From contig JAHHTL010000037.1 of the NCBI GenBank assembly GCA_020024635.1, positions 1 through 22,286 on the forward strand: DNA of 22,286 nucleotides, in the 5' to 3' direction. The stretch comes from Ruminococcus sp. GTDB lineage: Bacteria > Bacillota > Clostridia > Lachnospirales > Lachnospiraceae. Below are positions 14,798-22,286 of this stretch, piece by piece (position 1 is the first letter of the stretch; each line of letters begins with the position of its first letter). The position numbers were made by a program, and so were the translations under genes. A model generated the notes under the pieces. It was not told the origin of the DNA. It saw only the letters and a list, made by a program, of their open reading frames with translations, and ran no database searches.

Positions 14798-15697
14798 ATG
14801 AATAATAATTTTAAATCAGGTTTTGTGACATTAATCGGACGTCCAAATGTAGGAAAGTCTACCCTTATGAATCAATTGATTGGGCAGAAAATCGCTATCA
14901 CATCAAACAAACCACAGACCACAAGAAACAGAATCCAAACGGTTTTGACGACAGAAGAGGGACAAATTATATTTGTAGACACACCGGGAATCCATAAGGC
15001 AAAAAACAAGCTAGGGGAATACATGGTCAATGTAGCCGAGAAGACCTTAAATGAAGTGGATGTCGTATTGTGGCTTGTAGAACCGTCTACATTTATTGGA
15101 GCGGGAGAGCAGCATATCATAGAGAAGTTGAAAAAAGTAAAAACGCCAGTTGTTCTTGTAATCAACAAGATTGATATGGTAAAAAAAGAAGAAGTATTTG
15201 CTTTTATTGATGCATACAAAAATAAATGTGATTTTGCGGCAATCGTTCCGGTTTCCGCAAGAAATGGAGATAATACGGACGAACTTGTAAAAGTGATCAT
15301 GCAATATCTTCCATATGGTCCGCAATTTTACGATGAAGATACCATTACAGATCAACCAGAGCGTCAGATTGTTGCAGAACTGATCAGAGAAAAAGCGCTT
15401 CACTGTCTTCAAGAAGAAATTCCCCACGGAATTGCGGTAGCTATCGACCGAATGAAGATGGAAAGAAGAGTAATGCATATTGATGCAACCATTATTTGTG
15501 AAAGAGATTCTCATAAAGGAATCATTATAGGAAAACAAGGTTCTATGTTGAAAAAAATAGGAAGTACTGCGCGCTATGAAATTGAAAGACTTTTGGATTG
15601 CAAGGTCAATTTGAAATTGTGGGTAAAAGTGCAGAAGAACTGGCGTGACAGTGATTTTCTGATGAAGAACTTTGGGTATAGGGACGAAGAAAGATAA
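14798..15697 (+). CDS. era: GTPase Era
   Basis: Era is an essential GTPase that binds the 3' end of 16S rRNA and assists maturation of the small ribosomal subunit. The 299-residue protein shows the G1 loop GRPNVGKST (14-22), the switch I segment PQTTRNRI, G3 DTPG near 53-56 and G4 NKID near 123-126. A C-terminal KH domain includes IICERDSHKGIIIGKQG and the closing KLWVKVQKNWRDS. Length is typical. The start has AAAGGAG 7 bases upstream. Neighbours yqzL and recO are the usual ones in Firmicutes. Nothing odd is visible. Confidence 0.98.
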   Translation: MNNNFKSGFVTLIGRPNVGKSTLMNQLIGQKIAITSNKPQTTRNRIQTVLTTEEGQIIFVDTPGIHKAKNKLGEYMVNVAEKTLNEVDVVLWLVEPSTFIGAGEQHIIEKLKKVKTPVVLVINKIDMVKKEEVFAFIDAYKNKCDFAAIVPVSARNGDNTDELVKVIMQYLPYGPQFYDEDTITDQPERQIVAELIREKALHCLQEEIPHGIAVAIDRMKMERRVMHIDATIICERDSHKGIIIGKQGSMLKKIGSTARYEIERLLDCKVNLKLWVKVQKNWRDSDFLMKNFGYRDEER

Positions 15698-15762
15698 AAG
15701 AAAGGTATACTGCCAGTAGGAATCGGAAAACCTAGTATTAGAACAGAAGAAGAGGTGATCTG

Positions 15763-15945
15763 ATGAAAGAAAAATACTGGCAGCAGTTCGTATCTACAGG
15801 AAAAATAGAAGACTATTTAGGGTACAAAAATGTAAATCAAACAACACAATTTCAGAGAAAAACAAAAGATATAGGAGCAGATTGCAGTGAATCAGATAGT
15901 ACTGACGGGGATGATTTTGTCGGCAACTCCCATTGGAGAGTATGA
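15763..15945 (+). CDS. yqzL: Small YqzL-like protein overlapping recO
   Basis: This 60-residue reading frame has a strong GAGGTGAT binding site (15754-15761) directly before its ATG. Its N-terminus, KYWQQFVSTGKIEDYLGYK (4-22), fits the YqzL family (W-x-x-F-x-x-T-G-x-I/V-x-x-Y-L-x-x-K), whose gene lies between era and recO in Bacillus. The function of the family is unknown. The last 59 bases overlap the 5' end of recO in another frame, so its Asp/Ser-rich C-terminus is constrained by recO and is probably not conserved. The overlap suggests translational coupling to recO. Family assignment rests on a short motif and position. Confidence 0.75.
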   Translation: MKEKYWQQFVSTGKIEDYLGYKNVNQTTQFQRKTKDIGADCSESDSTDGDDFVGNSHWRV

Positions 15946-16630
15946 CAGACGAATTGTAGTTTTGACAAAAGAACAAGGAAAAATATCTGCCTTTGCAAAA
16001 GGATCAAGAAGACCAAACAGCCATCTTGTAGGAGTTGTGAATCCATTTACATTTGGAAAATTTACGATTTACGAAGGGAGAAACTCGTATACTATTCAGT
16101 CTGTAGAAGTGGTAAACTATTTTTCAGAATTGAGAAATGATGTAGTAGGTGCGTATTACGGGTTTTATTTTTTGGAGTTTGCAAATTATTATACAAGAGA
16201 AAATAATGATGAAAGAAATATGCTGAAGTTATTATATCAGTCTATGCGTGCATTGACCAATCCACATATTCCAAATGGTCTTGTGCGCTGTGTCTTTGAA
16301 TTAAAAACCTATTATATTATGGGAGAAGGACCAGAAGTGTTTCGATGCGTTGTCTGTGGAGACCAAGAACGAGCGAAAGTTTTTAGCGTCAATAAAGGTG
16401 GCCTTGTATGTGAGGAATGCAGTCATGGAATGCAAGATGGGATTCGTTTAGAGCAATCCACATTGTATTGCATGCAATATATAAAAAGTACAGAAATTGA
16501 AAAGTTATATACCTTTAATGTTACGGATAACGTGCGCGCTCAACTGATGAAAATTTTGGATCGATACCGTCAAATTTATGTGGATCATAGATTTAAATCG
16601 TTAGAAATATTGGAAACTTTGTCAGAATAA
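15887..16630 (+). CDS. recO: DNA repair protein RecO
   Basis: RecO works with RecF and RecR to load RecA on gapped DNA and anneals complementary strands. The 247-residue protein has an N-terminal OB fold, with TGMILSATPIGEYDRRIVVLTKEQGK-type opening residues (7-32) and AKGSRRPNS (37-45). A helical C-terminal domain holds a four-cysteine zinc site, Cys154/Cys157 and Cys175/Cys178. It begins with GTG at 15887. AGGAG at 15873-15877 lies 9 bases upstream, inside yqzL, and the OB fold begins at once, so this start is firm. No terminator is seen after it, but a promoter for glyS follows at once. Confidence 0.96.
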   Translation: MNQIVLTGMILSATPIGEYDRRIVVLTKEQGKISAFAKGSRRPNSHLVGVVNPFTFGKFTIYEGRNSYTIQSVEVVNYFSELRNDVVGAYYGFYFLEFANYYTRENNDERNMLKLLYQSMRALTNPHIPNGLVRCVFELKTYYIMGEGPEVFRCVVCGDQERAKVFSVNKGGLVCEECSHGMQDGIRLEQSTLYCMQYIKSTEIEKLYTFNVTDNVRAQLMKILDRYRQIYVDHRFKSLEILETLSE

Positions 16631-16639
16631 GGGATTTAC

Positions 16640-16668
16640 TTGAAAAAAAACAGAAGAAACAGTATAAT
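16640..16668 (+). promoter_or_regulatory. Sigma-A promoter of glyS
   Basis: TTGAAA (16640-16645), a 17-bp spacer and a perfect TATAAT (16663-16668) give a start site near 16675, about 38 bases before the chosen ATG. The leader is far too short for a T-box riboswitch, so glyS here is not controlled by that mechanism from this promoter. Confidence 0.8.
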
Positions 16669-16712
16669 AGGTTACAATTGAGATGAATATAGAAATGAGA
16701 GGAATTGTTTAT

Positions 16713-18104
16713 ATGGCTGAAAAGACAATGGAGAAAATTGTGGCTCTTGCAAAATCACGTGGATTTGTATATCCGGGAAGTGAGATCTATGGAGGTCTTG
16801 CGAATACATGGGATTATGGAAATCTTGGGGTAGAGCTGAAGAATAATGTAAAAAAAGCATGGTGGCAGAAGTTTGTACAGGAATCTCCTTACAATGTTGG
16901 GGTTGACTGTGCGATCCTTATGAATCCACAGACATGGGTAGCGTCTGGACATTTAGGTGGATTTGCAGATCCGCTTATGGATTGTCGTGAGTGTCACGAG
17001 CGTTTCCGTGCGGACAAGTTGATTGAAGATTTTTGTGCAGAAAATAAAGTTGAACTTGAAGGCGCGGTGGATTCCTGGTCTCAGGAAAAAATGACAGCGT
17101 TTATCGAAGAACATAACATTCCATGTCCATCTTGTGGAAAGCATAATTTTACAGATATCCGTCAGTTCAATCTGATGTTCAAGACATTTCAGGGTGTGAC
17201 AGAAGATGCGAAAAATACCGTATACTTACGACCAGAGACAGCACAGGGAATTTTTGTAAACTTTAAGAACGTTCAGAGAACTTCAAGAAAGAAAATTCCG
17301 TTTGGAATTGCACAGATTGGTAAATCATTCCGTAATGAGATTACACCAGGAAACTTTACATTCCGTACACGAGAATTTGAGCAGATGGAACTTGAATTTT
17401 TCTGTGAGCCAGGAACAGATCTAGAGTGGTTTGCATACTGGAAACAATTCTGTCTTGATTGGTTGCATTCTCTGGGACTAAAAGATGATGAAGTAAGATA
17501 TCGTGACCATGATGCAGAAGAATTATGCTTCTACAGCAAGGCAACTACAGATTTTGAATTCCTATTCCCATTTGGCTGGGGAGAACTTTGGGGAATTGCA
17601 GATCGTACAGATTATGACCTTACACAGCATCAGAATGTTTCAAAACAGGATATGACATACTTTGATGATGAGAAGAAAGAGAAATACATTCCATATGTAA
17701 TCGAACCATCCTTGGGAGCAGACCGTATGGTGCTTGCATTCCTTTGCAGCGCATACGATGAGGAGGAGTTAGAAGGCGGAGATACACGTACCGTGCTTCA
17801 TTTCCATCCAGCCCTTGCACCGGTTAAGATTGGTGTACTACCACTGTCAAAGAAATTAAACGATGGTGCACAGAAAGTATGGGAAGACCTTTCTAAATGG
17901 TACAACTGTGAATTTGATGATCGTGGTAATATTGGAAAACGTTATCGTCGTCAGGACGAGATTGGAACGCCGTTTTGTGTAACCTATGATTTCGACTCTG
18001 AAGAAGATGGAGCAGTAACTGTACGAGATAGAGATACAATGCAACAGGAAAGAATTAAAATTGAAGATCTTAAAGCGTACTTCGAAGAAAAATTCAGATT
18101 CTAA
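16713..18104 (+). CDS. glyS: Glycyl-tRNA synthetase, single-chain class II type
   Basis: The enzyme charges tRNA-Gly with glycine using ATP and works as a homodimer. The 463-residue protein is the alpha2 (archaeal/eukaryotic-like) form and not the split alpha2beta2 form. It has FVYPGSEIYGGLANTWDYGNLG near 18-39, a zinc site with Cys91/Cys94 and Cys138/Cys141, LRPETAQGIF, motif 2 in FRNEI followed by FTFRTREFEQME, and motif 3 in EPSLGADRMVLAFL. A C-terminal anticodon-binding domain contains ALAPVKIGVLPL. I choose the ATG at 16713 because AGAGGA lies 8 bases before it. An in-frame ATG at 16683 would add ten residues that lack such a site and sits only about 8 bases after the predicted transcript start. 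Confidence 0.97.
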   Translation: MAEKTMEKIVALAKSRGFVYPGSEIYGGLANTWDYGNLGVELKNNVKKAWWQKFVQESPYNVGVDCAILMNPQTWVASGHLGGFADPLMDCRECHERFRADKLIEDFCAENKVELEGAVDSWSQEKMTAFIEEHNIPCPSCGKHNFTDIRQFNLMFKTFQGVTEDAKNTVYLRPETAQGIFVNFKNVQRTSRKKIPFGIAQIGKSFRNEITPGNFTFRTREFEQMELEFFCEPGTDLEWFAYWKQFCLDWLHSLGLKDDEVRYRDHDAEELCFYSKATTDFEFLFPFGWGELWGIADRTDYDLTQHQNVSKQDMTYFDDEKKEKYIPYVIEPSLGADRMVLAFLCSAYDEEELEGGDTRTVLHFHPALAPVKIGVLPLSKKLNDGAQKVWEDLSKWYNCEFDDRGNIGKRYRRQDEIGTPFCVTYDFDSEEDGAVTVRDRDTMQQERIKIEDLKAYFEEKFRF

Positions 18105-18127
18105 AAGGATAGAGGTTTCGTATAATC

Positions 18128-18165
18128 AAGGGGAGAATCTTGTAAGAAAAGATTTCCCCTTTTTT
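18128..18165 (+). terminator. Rho-independent terminator after glyS
   Basis: Arms AAGGGGA/TCCCCTT and AATCTT/AAGATT pair around one bulged G (18135) and a 7-base loop, followed by TTTTTT (18160-18165). It lies only 29 bases before the next start codon. A TATAAT hexamer at 18121-18126 directly abuts its 5' side. Confidence 0.85.
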
Positions 18166-18194
18166 AAAATAAATAGATACTAGGAGGATTAACA

Positions 18195-19562
18195 ATGGAA
18201 AAGACATTATGGGAAGTGTATACAAAGGAACAGTTAGAAGAGCTTGAGAAAGTGACTTCTTCCTACAAAGATTTTCTAGATGCCGGAAAGACAGAACGAG
18301 AATGCGTTGCGGAGATTATCCGTCTTGCACAGGAACAAGGATATAAAGACTTAAGTACCTTAGAAACTGTACAACCAGGGGATAAGGTATATGTGCCTTG
18401 GATGGAGAAATCCATTGCACTTTTCAATGTGGGAGAAGAGGCTCTAGAAAATGGGATGAACATTTTAGGGGCACACATCGATTCCCCACGTATGGATTTG
18501 AAGCAAAATCCATTATACGAAGAGAGTGGATTTGCATATTTTGATACCCATTACTATGGAGGAATCAAAAAATATCAGTGGGTGACGCTTCCACTTGCAA
18601 TTCACGGAGTAGTTGTAAAAAAAGATGGAACAAAAATGAACATTTCCATTGGTGAAAATGAAAACGATCCAGTCTTTACGGTTACAGATCTTTTGGTACA
18701 TCTTTCTGCAAAACAGTTAGAAAAAAATGCATCTGTTGTTGTAGAAGGAGAAAATCTTGACCTTTTAGTTGGAAATAGACCACTTGAAGGCGAAGAAAAA
18801 GATGCAGTGGCAGCACAAATTTCTAAGCTATTAAAAGAAACTTACGGAATGGAAAAAGAAGACTTCATGTCAGCAGAACTAGAAGTTGTACCTGCTGGAA
18901 AGGCAAGAGATCTAGGATTTGACAGAAGTATGATCATGGCATATGGACAAGATGACAGAGTGTGCGCTTACACATCTTTGGCAGCCATGTTTGAGGTTCC
19001 TGATGTAAAACGTACTTCTTGCTGTATTCTTGTGGATAAAGAGGAAATTGGAAGTGTAGGAGCAACAGGAATGCACTCTCGTTTCTTTGAAAATGCAGTG
19101 GCAGAACTTCTTGACAAGTGCGGACAGTTTTCAGAATTAAAACTTCGTCGTACAATGGCAAACTCCACCATGATTTCATCGGACGTAAGCGCTGCATATG
19201 ATCCAATGTACCCAGAAGTTTATGATAAGAAATCTTCCGCGTTCTTTGGCAAAGGAATTGTGATTAATAAACATACAGGATCAAGAGGAAAAAGCGGATC
19301 AAACGACGCAAATGCAGAGTATATTGCAAAGATCAGAAATGTGTTTGGAACACATGATGTTGCATTCCAGATGACAGAAATGGGCAAGATTGATGTAGGC
19401 GGTGGTGGAACAATCGCATACATTCTTGCACAGTTTGGAATGGAAGTTATCGACGGTGGGGTTGCATTGTTATGTATGCATGCTCCATGGGAAGTTTCAA
19501 GTAAAGCAGATGTATACGAAGCATACCGTGCATACTGTGCATTTTTAAAAGACATGAAATAG
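18195..19562 (+). CDS. M18-family aminopeptidase
   Basis: M18 enzymes are cytoplasmic zinc exopeptidases that remove N-terminal residues, often acidic or broad, from peptides and form large tetrahedral dodecamers. The 455-residue protein contains the family landmarks in order. These are GAHIDSPRMDLKQNP (92-106; His94 and Asp96 near the first metal), YGQDDRVCAYTSLAA (250-264; bridging Asp), LVDKEEIGSVGATG (279-292; the Glu pair with the catalytic base), a SSDVSAAYDP segment near 330, and NKHTGSRGKSGSND (357-370; His ligand). Length is normal. AGGAGG lies 8 bases upstream of the ATG. It is preceded by the glyS terminator with little room for its own promoter. Confidence 0.94.
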   Translation: MEKTLWEVYTKEQLEELEKVTSSYKDFLDAGKTERECVAEIIRLAQEQGYKDLSTLETVQPGDKVYVPWMEKSIALFNVGEEALENGMNILGAHIDSPRMDLKQNPLYEESGFAYFDTHYYGGIKKYQWVTLPLAIHGVVVKKDGTKMNISIGENENDPVFTVTDLLVHLSAKQLEKNASVVVEGENLDLLVGNRPLEGEEKDAVAAQISKLLKETYGMEKEDFMSAELEVVPAGKARDLGFDRSMIMAYGQDDRVCAYTSLAAMFEVPDVKRTSCCILVDKEEIGSVGATGMHSRFFENAVAELLDKCGQFSELKLRRTMANSTMISSDVSAAYDPMYPEVYDKKSSAFFGKGIVINKHTGSRGKSGSNDANAEYIAKIRNVFGTHDVAFQMTEMGKIDVGGGGTIAYILAQFGMEVIDGGVALLCMHAPWEVSSKADVYEAYRAYCAFLKDMK

Positions 19563-19603
19563 ATACAAAAACAACAAAGAATGTAGAAAAGTCTGCAAAA
19601 TGC

Positions 19604-19632
19604 TTGACTACATCCTACAAAACAATTAAAAT
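19604..19632 (+). promoter_or_regulatory. Sigma-A promoter of the dikinase gene
   Basis: TTGACT (19604-19609), a 17-bp spacer and TAAAAT (19627-19632) are close to consensus. The leader would be about 45 bases and ends with AGGAGG at 19669-19674, 9 bases before the ATG. The -35 box lies in the 3' part of an imperfect hairpin (ATGTAG at 19581-19586 with CTACAT at 19608-19613), which has no T-run. Confidence 0.7.
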
Positions 19633-19683
19633 AAAACGTGTGACTTAATGCAATAATAATGATAAATTAGGAGGTCATTAAAC

Positions 19684-22286
19684 ATGGCAAAATGGGTTTA
19701 TATGTTCACAGAAGGTGACGCTACCATGAGAAATCTTCTCGGTGGTAAAGGAGCGAACCTTGCAGAAATGACAAACTTAGGTCTTCCAGTACCACAGGGC
19801 TTTACAATTACAACAGAAGCTTGTACACAGTACTACGAAGATGGTGAAAAGATCAATGACGAAATCATGGATCAGATCATGGATGCGATCGCAAAAATGG
19901 AAGTTGTTACAGGAAAGAAATTCGGTGACAAAGAGAATCCACTTCTCGTATCTGTTCGTTCAGGAGCACGTGCTTCTATGCCAGGTATGATGGATACAAT
20001 CCTTAACCTAGGATTAAATGAGGAAGTAGTTGAAGTACTTTCTAAAAAATCAGGAAATCCACGTTGGGCATGGGATTGCTACAGAAGATTCATCCAGATG
20101 TATTCAGATGTAGTTATGGAAGTTGGTAAGAAATACTTTGAAGAACTTATCGACAAAATGAAAGAAGAAAAAGGAGTTACTCAGGACGTTGATTTAACAG
20201 CTGAGGACTTAAAAGAACTTGCAAGTCAGTTCAAAGAAGAATATAAAGAAAAAATCGGTGTTGAATTCCCAACTGATCCAAAAGAACAGCTTATGGGAGC
20301 TATCAAAGCTGTATTCCGTTCATGGGACAACCCAAGAGCAAATGTATACCGTCGTGATAACGATATCCCATATTCTTGGGGAACAGCTGTTAACGTACAG
20401 ATGATGGCATTCGGTAACATGGGTGAGACATCTGGTACAGGTGTTGCATTTACACGTGACCCAGCTACAGGTGAGAAAAAACTTATGGGTGAGTTCCTTA
20501 TGAACGCTCAAGGTGAAGACGTTGTTGCTGGTGTTCGTACACCACAAAAGATTGACCAGTTAAAAGAAGTGATGCCAGAAGTTTACGATCAGTTCGTAGG
20601 AATCTGCAACAAACTGGAAAATCACTACAGAGATATGCAGGATATGGAATTCACAATTGAAGATAAACACCTTTACATGTTACAGACACGTAATGGTAAG
20701 AGAACAGCTCCAGCTGCTCTTAAGATCGCTTGTGATTTAGTAGACGAAGGAATGATCACAGAAGAAAAGGCTGTTGCAATGATCGAGCCTAGAAACTTAG
20801 ATACACTTCTTCACCCACAGTTTGATGCTGCTGCATTAAAAGCTGCGGTACCAGTAGGAAAAGCACTTGGTGCATCTCCAGGAGCTGCTTGTGGTAAAGT
20901 TGTATTTACAGCGGAAGACGCTAAAAACTGGGCTGCTAACGGTGAAAAAGTTGTTCTTGTTCGTTTGGAAACATCTCCAGAAGATATCGAAGGTATGAAA
21001 GCTGCTCAAGGTATCCTTACAGTTCGTGGTGGTATGACATCTCACGCTGCCGTTGTTGCACGTGGAATGGGTAGATGCTGCGTATCTGGATGTGGAGATA
21101 TCACAATGGATGAAGCAAACAAGAAATTCACACTTGCTGGAAAAGAATACCACGAAGGAGATTTCATTTCTCTTGACGGATCAACAGGTAACATCTATGA
21201 CGGAATCATCAAGACTGTAGACGCTACAATCGCTGGTGAATTCGGAAGAATCATGGGATGGGCTGACAAATACAGAACTCTGAAAGTTCGTACAAATGCT
21301 GATACACCAGCAGATGCTAAGAAAGCTCGTGAGCTTGGTGCAGAAGGTATCGGTCTTTGCCGTACAGAGCATATGTTCTTTGAAGGAGACAGAATCGATG
21401 CATTCCGTGAAATGATTTGTTCAGATACAGTAGAGGAAAGAGAAGCAGCACTTGCTAAGATCCTTCCTGTACAGCAGGCAGACTTCGAAGCTCTTTATGA
21501 AGCACTTGAAGGAAATCCAGTTACAATCCGTTTCTTGGATCCACCACTTCATGAGTTCGTTCCTACAACAGAAGAAGACATCAAGAAACTTGCAGATGCT
21601 CAAGGTAAAACTGTAGAGCAGATCAAAGCAATCATTGATTCTCTTCACGAATTCAACCCAATGATGGGACATCGTGGATGCCGTCTTGCAGTTACATATC
21701 CAGAAATTGCTAAGATGCAGACAAGAGCCGTTATCCGTGCAGCTATCAATGTACAGAAAGCACATGCTGACTGGACAATCTGCCCAGAAATCATGATTCC
21801 ACTTGTTGGAGATATTAAAGAGCTTAAATACGTTAAGAAATTCGTAGTTGAAACAGCTGATGAAGAAATCGCAGCAGCTGGAATCGACCTTAAATACGAA
21901 GTTGGTACAATGATCGAAATCCCAAGAGCTGCTCTTACAGCTGATGAGATCGCTGCAGAGGCAGACTTCTTCTGCTTCGGTACAAACGACTTAACACAGA
22001 TGACATTTGGTTTCTCTCGTGATGATGCTGGTAAGTTCTTAGATGCATACTATGACGCTAAGATCTTTGAAAACGATCCATTTGCTAAGATTGACCGCAG
22101 TGGTGTTGGTAAACTTATGGAAACAGCAATCAAACTTGGAAAACCAGTGAATCCAAAACTTCACATTGGTATCTGTGGAGAGCACGGTGGAGATCCATAC
22201 TCAGTTGAGTTCTGTAATGAAATTGGACTTGATTATGTATCTTGCTCACCATTCCGTGTGCCAATCGCTAGACTTGCTGCTGCTCA
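19684..22286 (+). CDS. ppdK: Pyruvate,phosphate dikinase, cut at the window edge
   Basis: PPDK interconverts pyruvate, ATP and phosphate with phosphoenolpyruvate, AMP and pyrophosphate; in anaerobes it often works in glycolysis. The frame is open from the ATG to the end of the window, 867 codons. The family is usually about 875 residues, so only the last few are missing. The order is an N-terminal nucleotide-binding domain (LLGGKGANLAEM, 19-30; SVRSGARASMPGMMDTILNLG near 93-113), the swivelling domain with TSHAAVVARG and catalytic His454, and the C-terminal PEP/pyruvate barrel. The barrel carries GLCRTEHMFF, MIEIPRAA, FFCFGTNDLTQM and Cys831 in GICGEHGG. Codon use is strongly biased (GCT, GGT, CGT, ACA, AAC), unlike the AT-rich carbohydrate locus, which fits very high expression. 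It has its own promoter. Confidence 0.98.
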   Translation, partial: MAKWVYMFTEGDATMRNLLGGKGANLAEMTNLGLPVPQGFTITTEACTQYYEDGEKINDEIMDQIMDAIAKMEVVTGKKFGDKENPLLVSVRSGARASMPGMMDTILNLGLNEEVVEVLSKKSGNPRWAWDCYRRFIQMYSDVVMEVGKKYFEELIDKMKEEKGVTQDVDLTAEDLKELASQFKEEYKEKIGVEFPTDPKEQLMGAIKAVFRSWDNPRANVYRRDNDIPYSWGTAVNVQMMAFGNMGETSGTGVAFTRDPATGEKKLMGEFLMNAQGEDVVAGVRTPQKIDQLKEVMPEVYDQFVGICNKLENHYRDMQDMEFTIEDKHLYMLQTRNGKRTAPAALKIACDLVDEGMITEEKAVAMIEPRNLDTLLHPQFDAAALKAAVPVGKALGASPGAACGKVVFTAEDAKNWAANGEKVVLVRLETSPEDIEGMKAAQGILTVRGGMTSHAAVVARGMGRCCVSGCGDITMDEANKKFTLAGKEYHEGDFISLDGSTGNIYDGIIKTVDATIAGEFGRIMGWADKYRTLKVRTNADTPADAKKARELGAEGIGLCRTEHMFFEGDRIDAFREMICSDTVEEREAALAKILPVQQADFEALYEALEGNPVTIRFLDPPLHEFVPTTEEDIKKLADAQGKTVEQIKAIIDSLHEFNPMMGHRGCRLAVTYPEIAKMQTRAVIRAAINVQKAHADWTICPEIMIPLVGDIKELKYVKKFVVETADEEIAAAGIDLKYEVGTMIEIPRAALTADEIAAEADFFCFGTNDLTQMTFGFSRDDAGKFLDAYYDAKIFENDPFAKIDRSGVGKLMETAIKLGKPVNPKLHIGICGEHGGDPYSVEFCNEIGLDYVSCSPFRVPIARLAAA

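Noticed and set aside
16675..16712. T-box riboswitch for glyS
   Set aside because: The predicted leader is under 40 bases and contains no terminator/antiterminator or specifier structure.
20836..21765. Several minus-strand reading frames opposite the dikinase gene
   Set aside because: They are Ser/Cys/Phe-rich antisense translations produced by the strong codon bias of the dikinase gene.

Overview
The window looks like a low-GC Firmicute of the class Clostridia, most likely a Lachnospiraceae-type gut anaerobe. The reasons are AT-rich intergenic DNA, strong AGGAGG-type ribosome binding sites, a single-chain (alpha2) glycyl-tRNA synthetase, a GlpP antiterminator, the era-yqzL-recO order and a clostridial pyruvate,phosphate dikinase. 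The genus call is inference. Every gene I could support lies on the + strand. I saw no tRNA, rRNA, CRISPR array, insertion sequence or phage gene.

Bases 1-453 hold a terminator from an upstream gene, then an AT-rich control region with a probable sigma-A promoter flanked by two identical 10-bp repeats exactly 63 bp apart. Bases 454-10980 are a carbohydrate locus in two parts. The first part (454-4831) encodes a lipoprotein sugar-binding protein, a cytoplasmic GH29 alpha-L-fucosidase-type glycosidase and two CUT1 ABC permeases, with no ATPase. The second part (4933-10980) has its own TTGGAA-17-TATAAT promoter and encodes a DeoR-family regulator, an FGGY sugar kinase, UlaE, an unrecognised protein that reads as a seven-bladed beta-propeller, UlaF and UlaG. 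A strong terminator closes it at 10998-11043.

UlaE, UlaF and UlaG are three of the four intracellular enzymes of bacterial L-ascorbate catabolism. The decarboxylase UlaD and the ascorbate PTS (UlaABC) are absent from the window. In their place are an ABC importer, a glycosidase, a kinase and the propeller. My working model is that a glycoside is imported intact and cleaved in the cytoplasm. The released sugar or lactone is phosphorylated by the kinase, not by a PTS, opened by UlaG and passed through UlaE and UlaF to D-xylulose 5-phosphate. How the missing decarboxylation step is done is open. This is the most likely site of undescribed biology here.

Bases 11191-22286 are housekeeping genes: glpP, a PreP-like M16C metallopeptidase, era, the small gene yqzL overlapping recO, recO, glyS, an M18 aminopeptidase and a pyruvate,phosphate dikinase that runs off the right edge a few codons short of its expected end. 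Good sigma-A promoters are visible before the M16 gene, glyS and the dikinase, with a weaker one before glpP. A terminator follows glyS only 29 bases before the aminopeptidase start, which raises a question about how that gene is transcribed.
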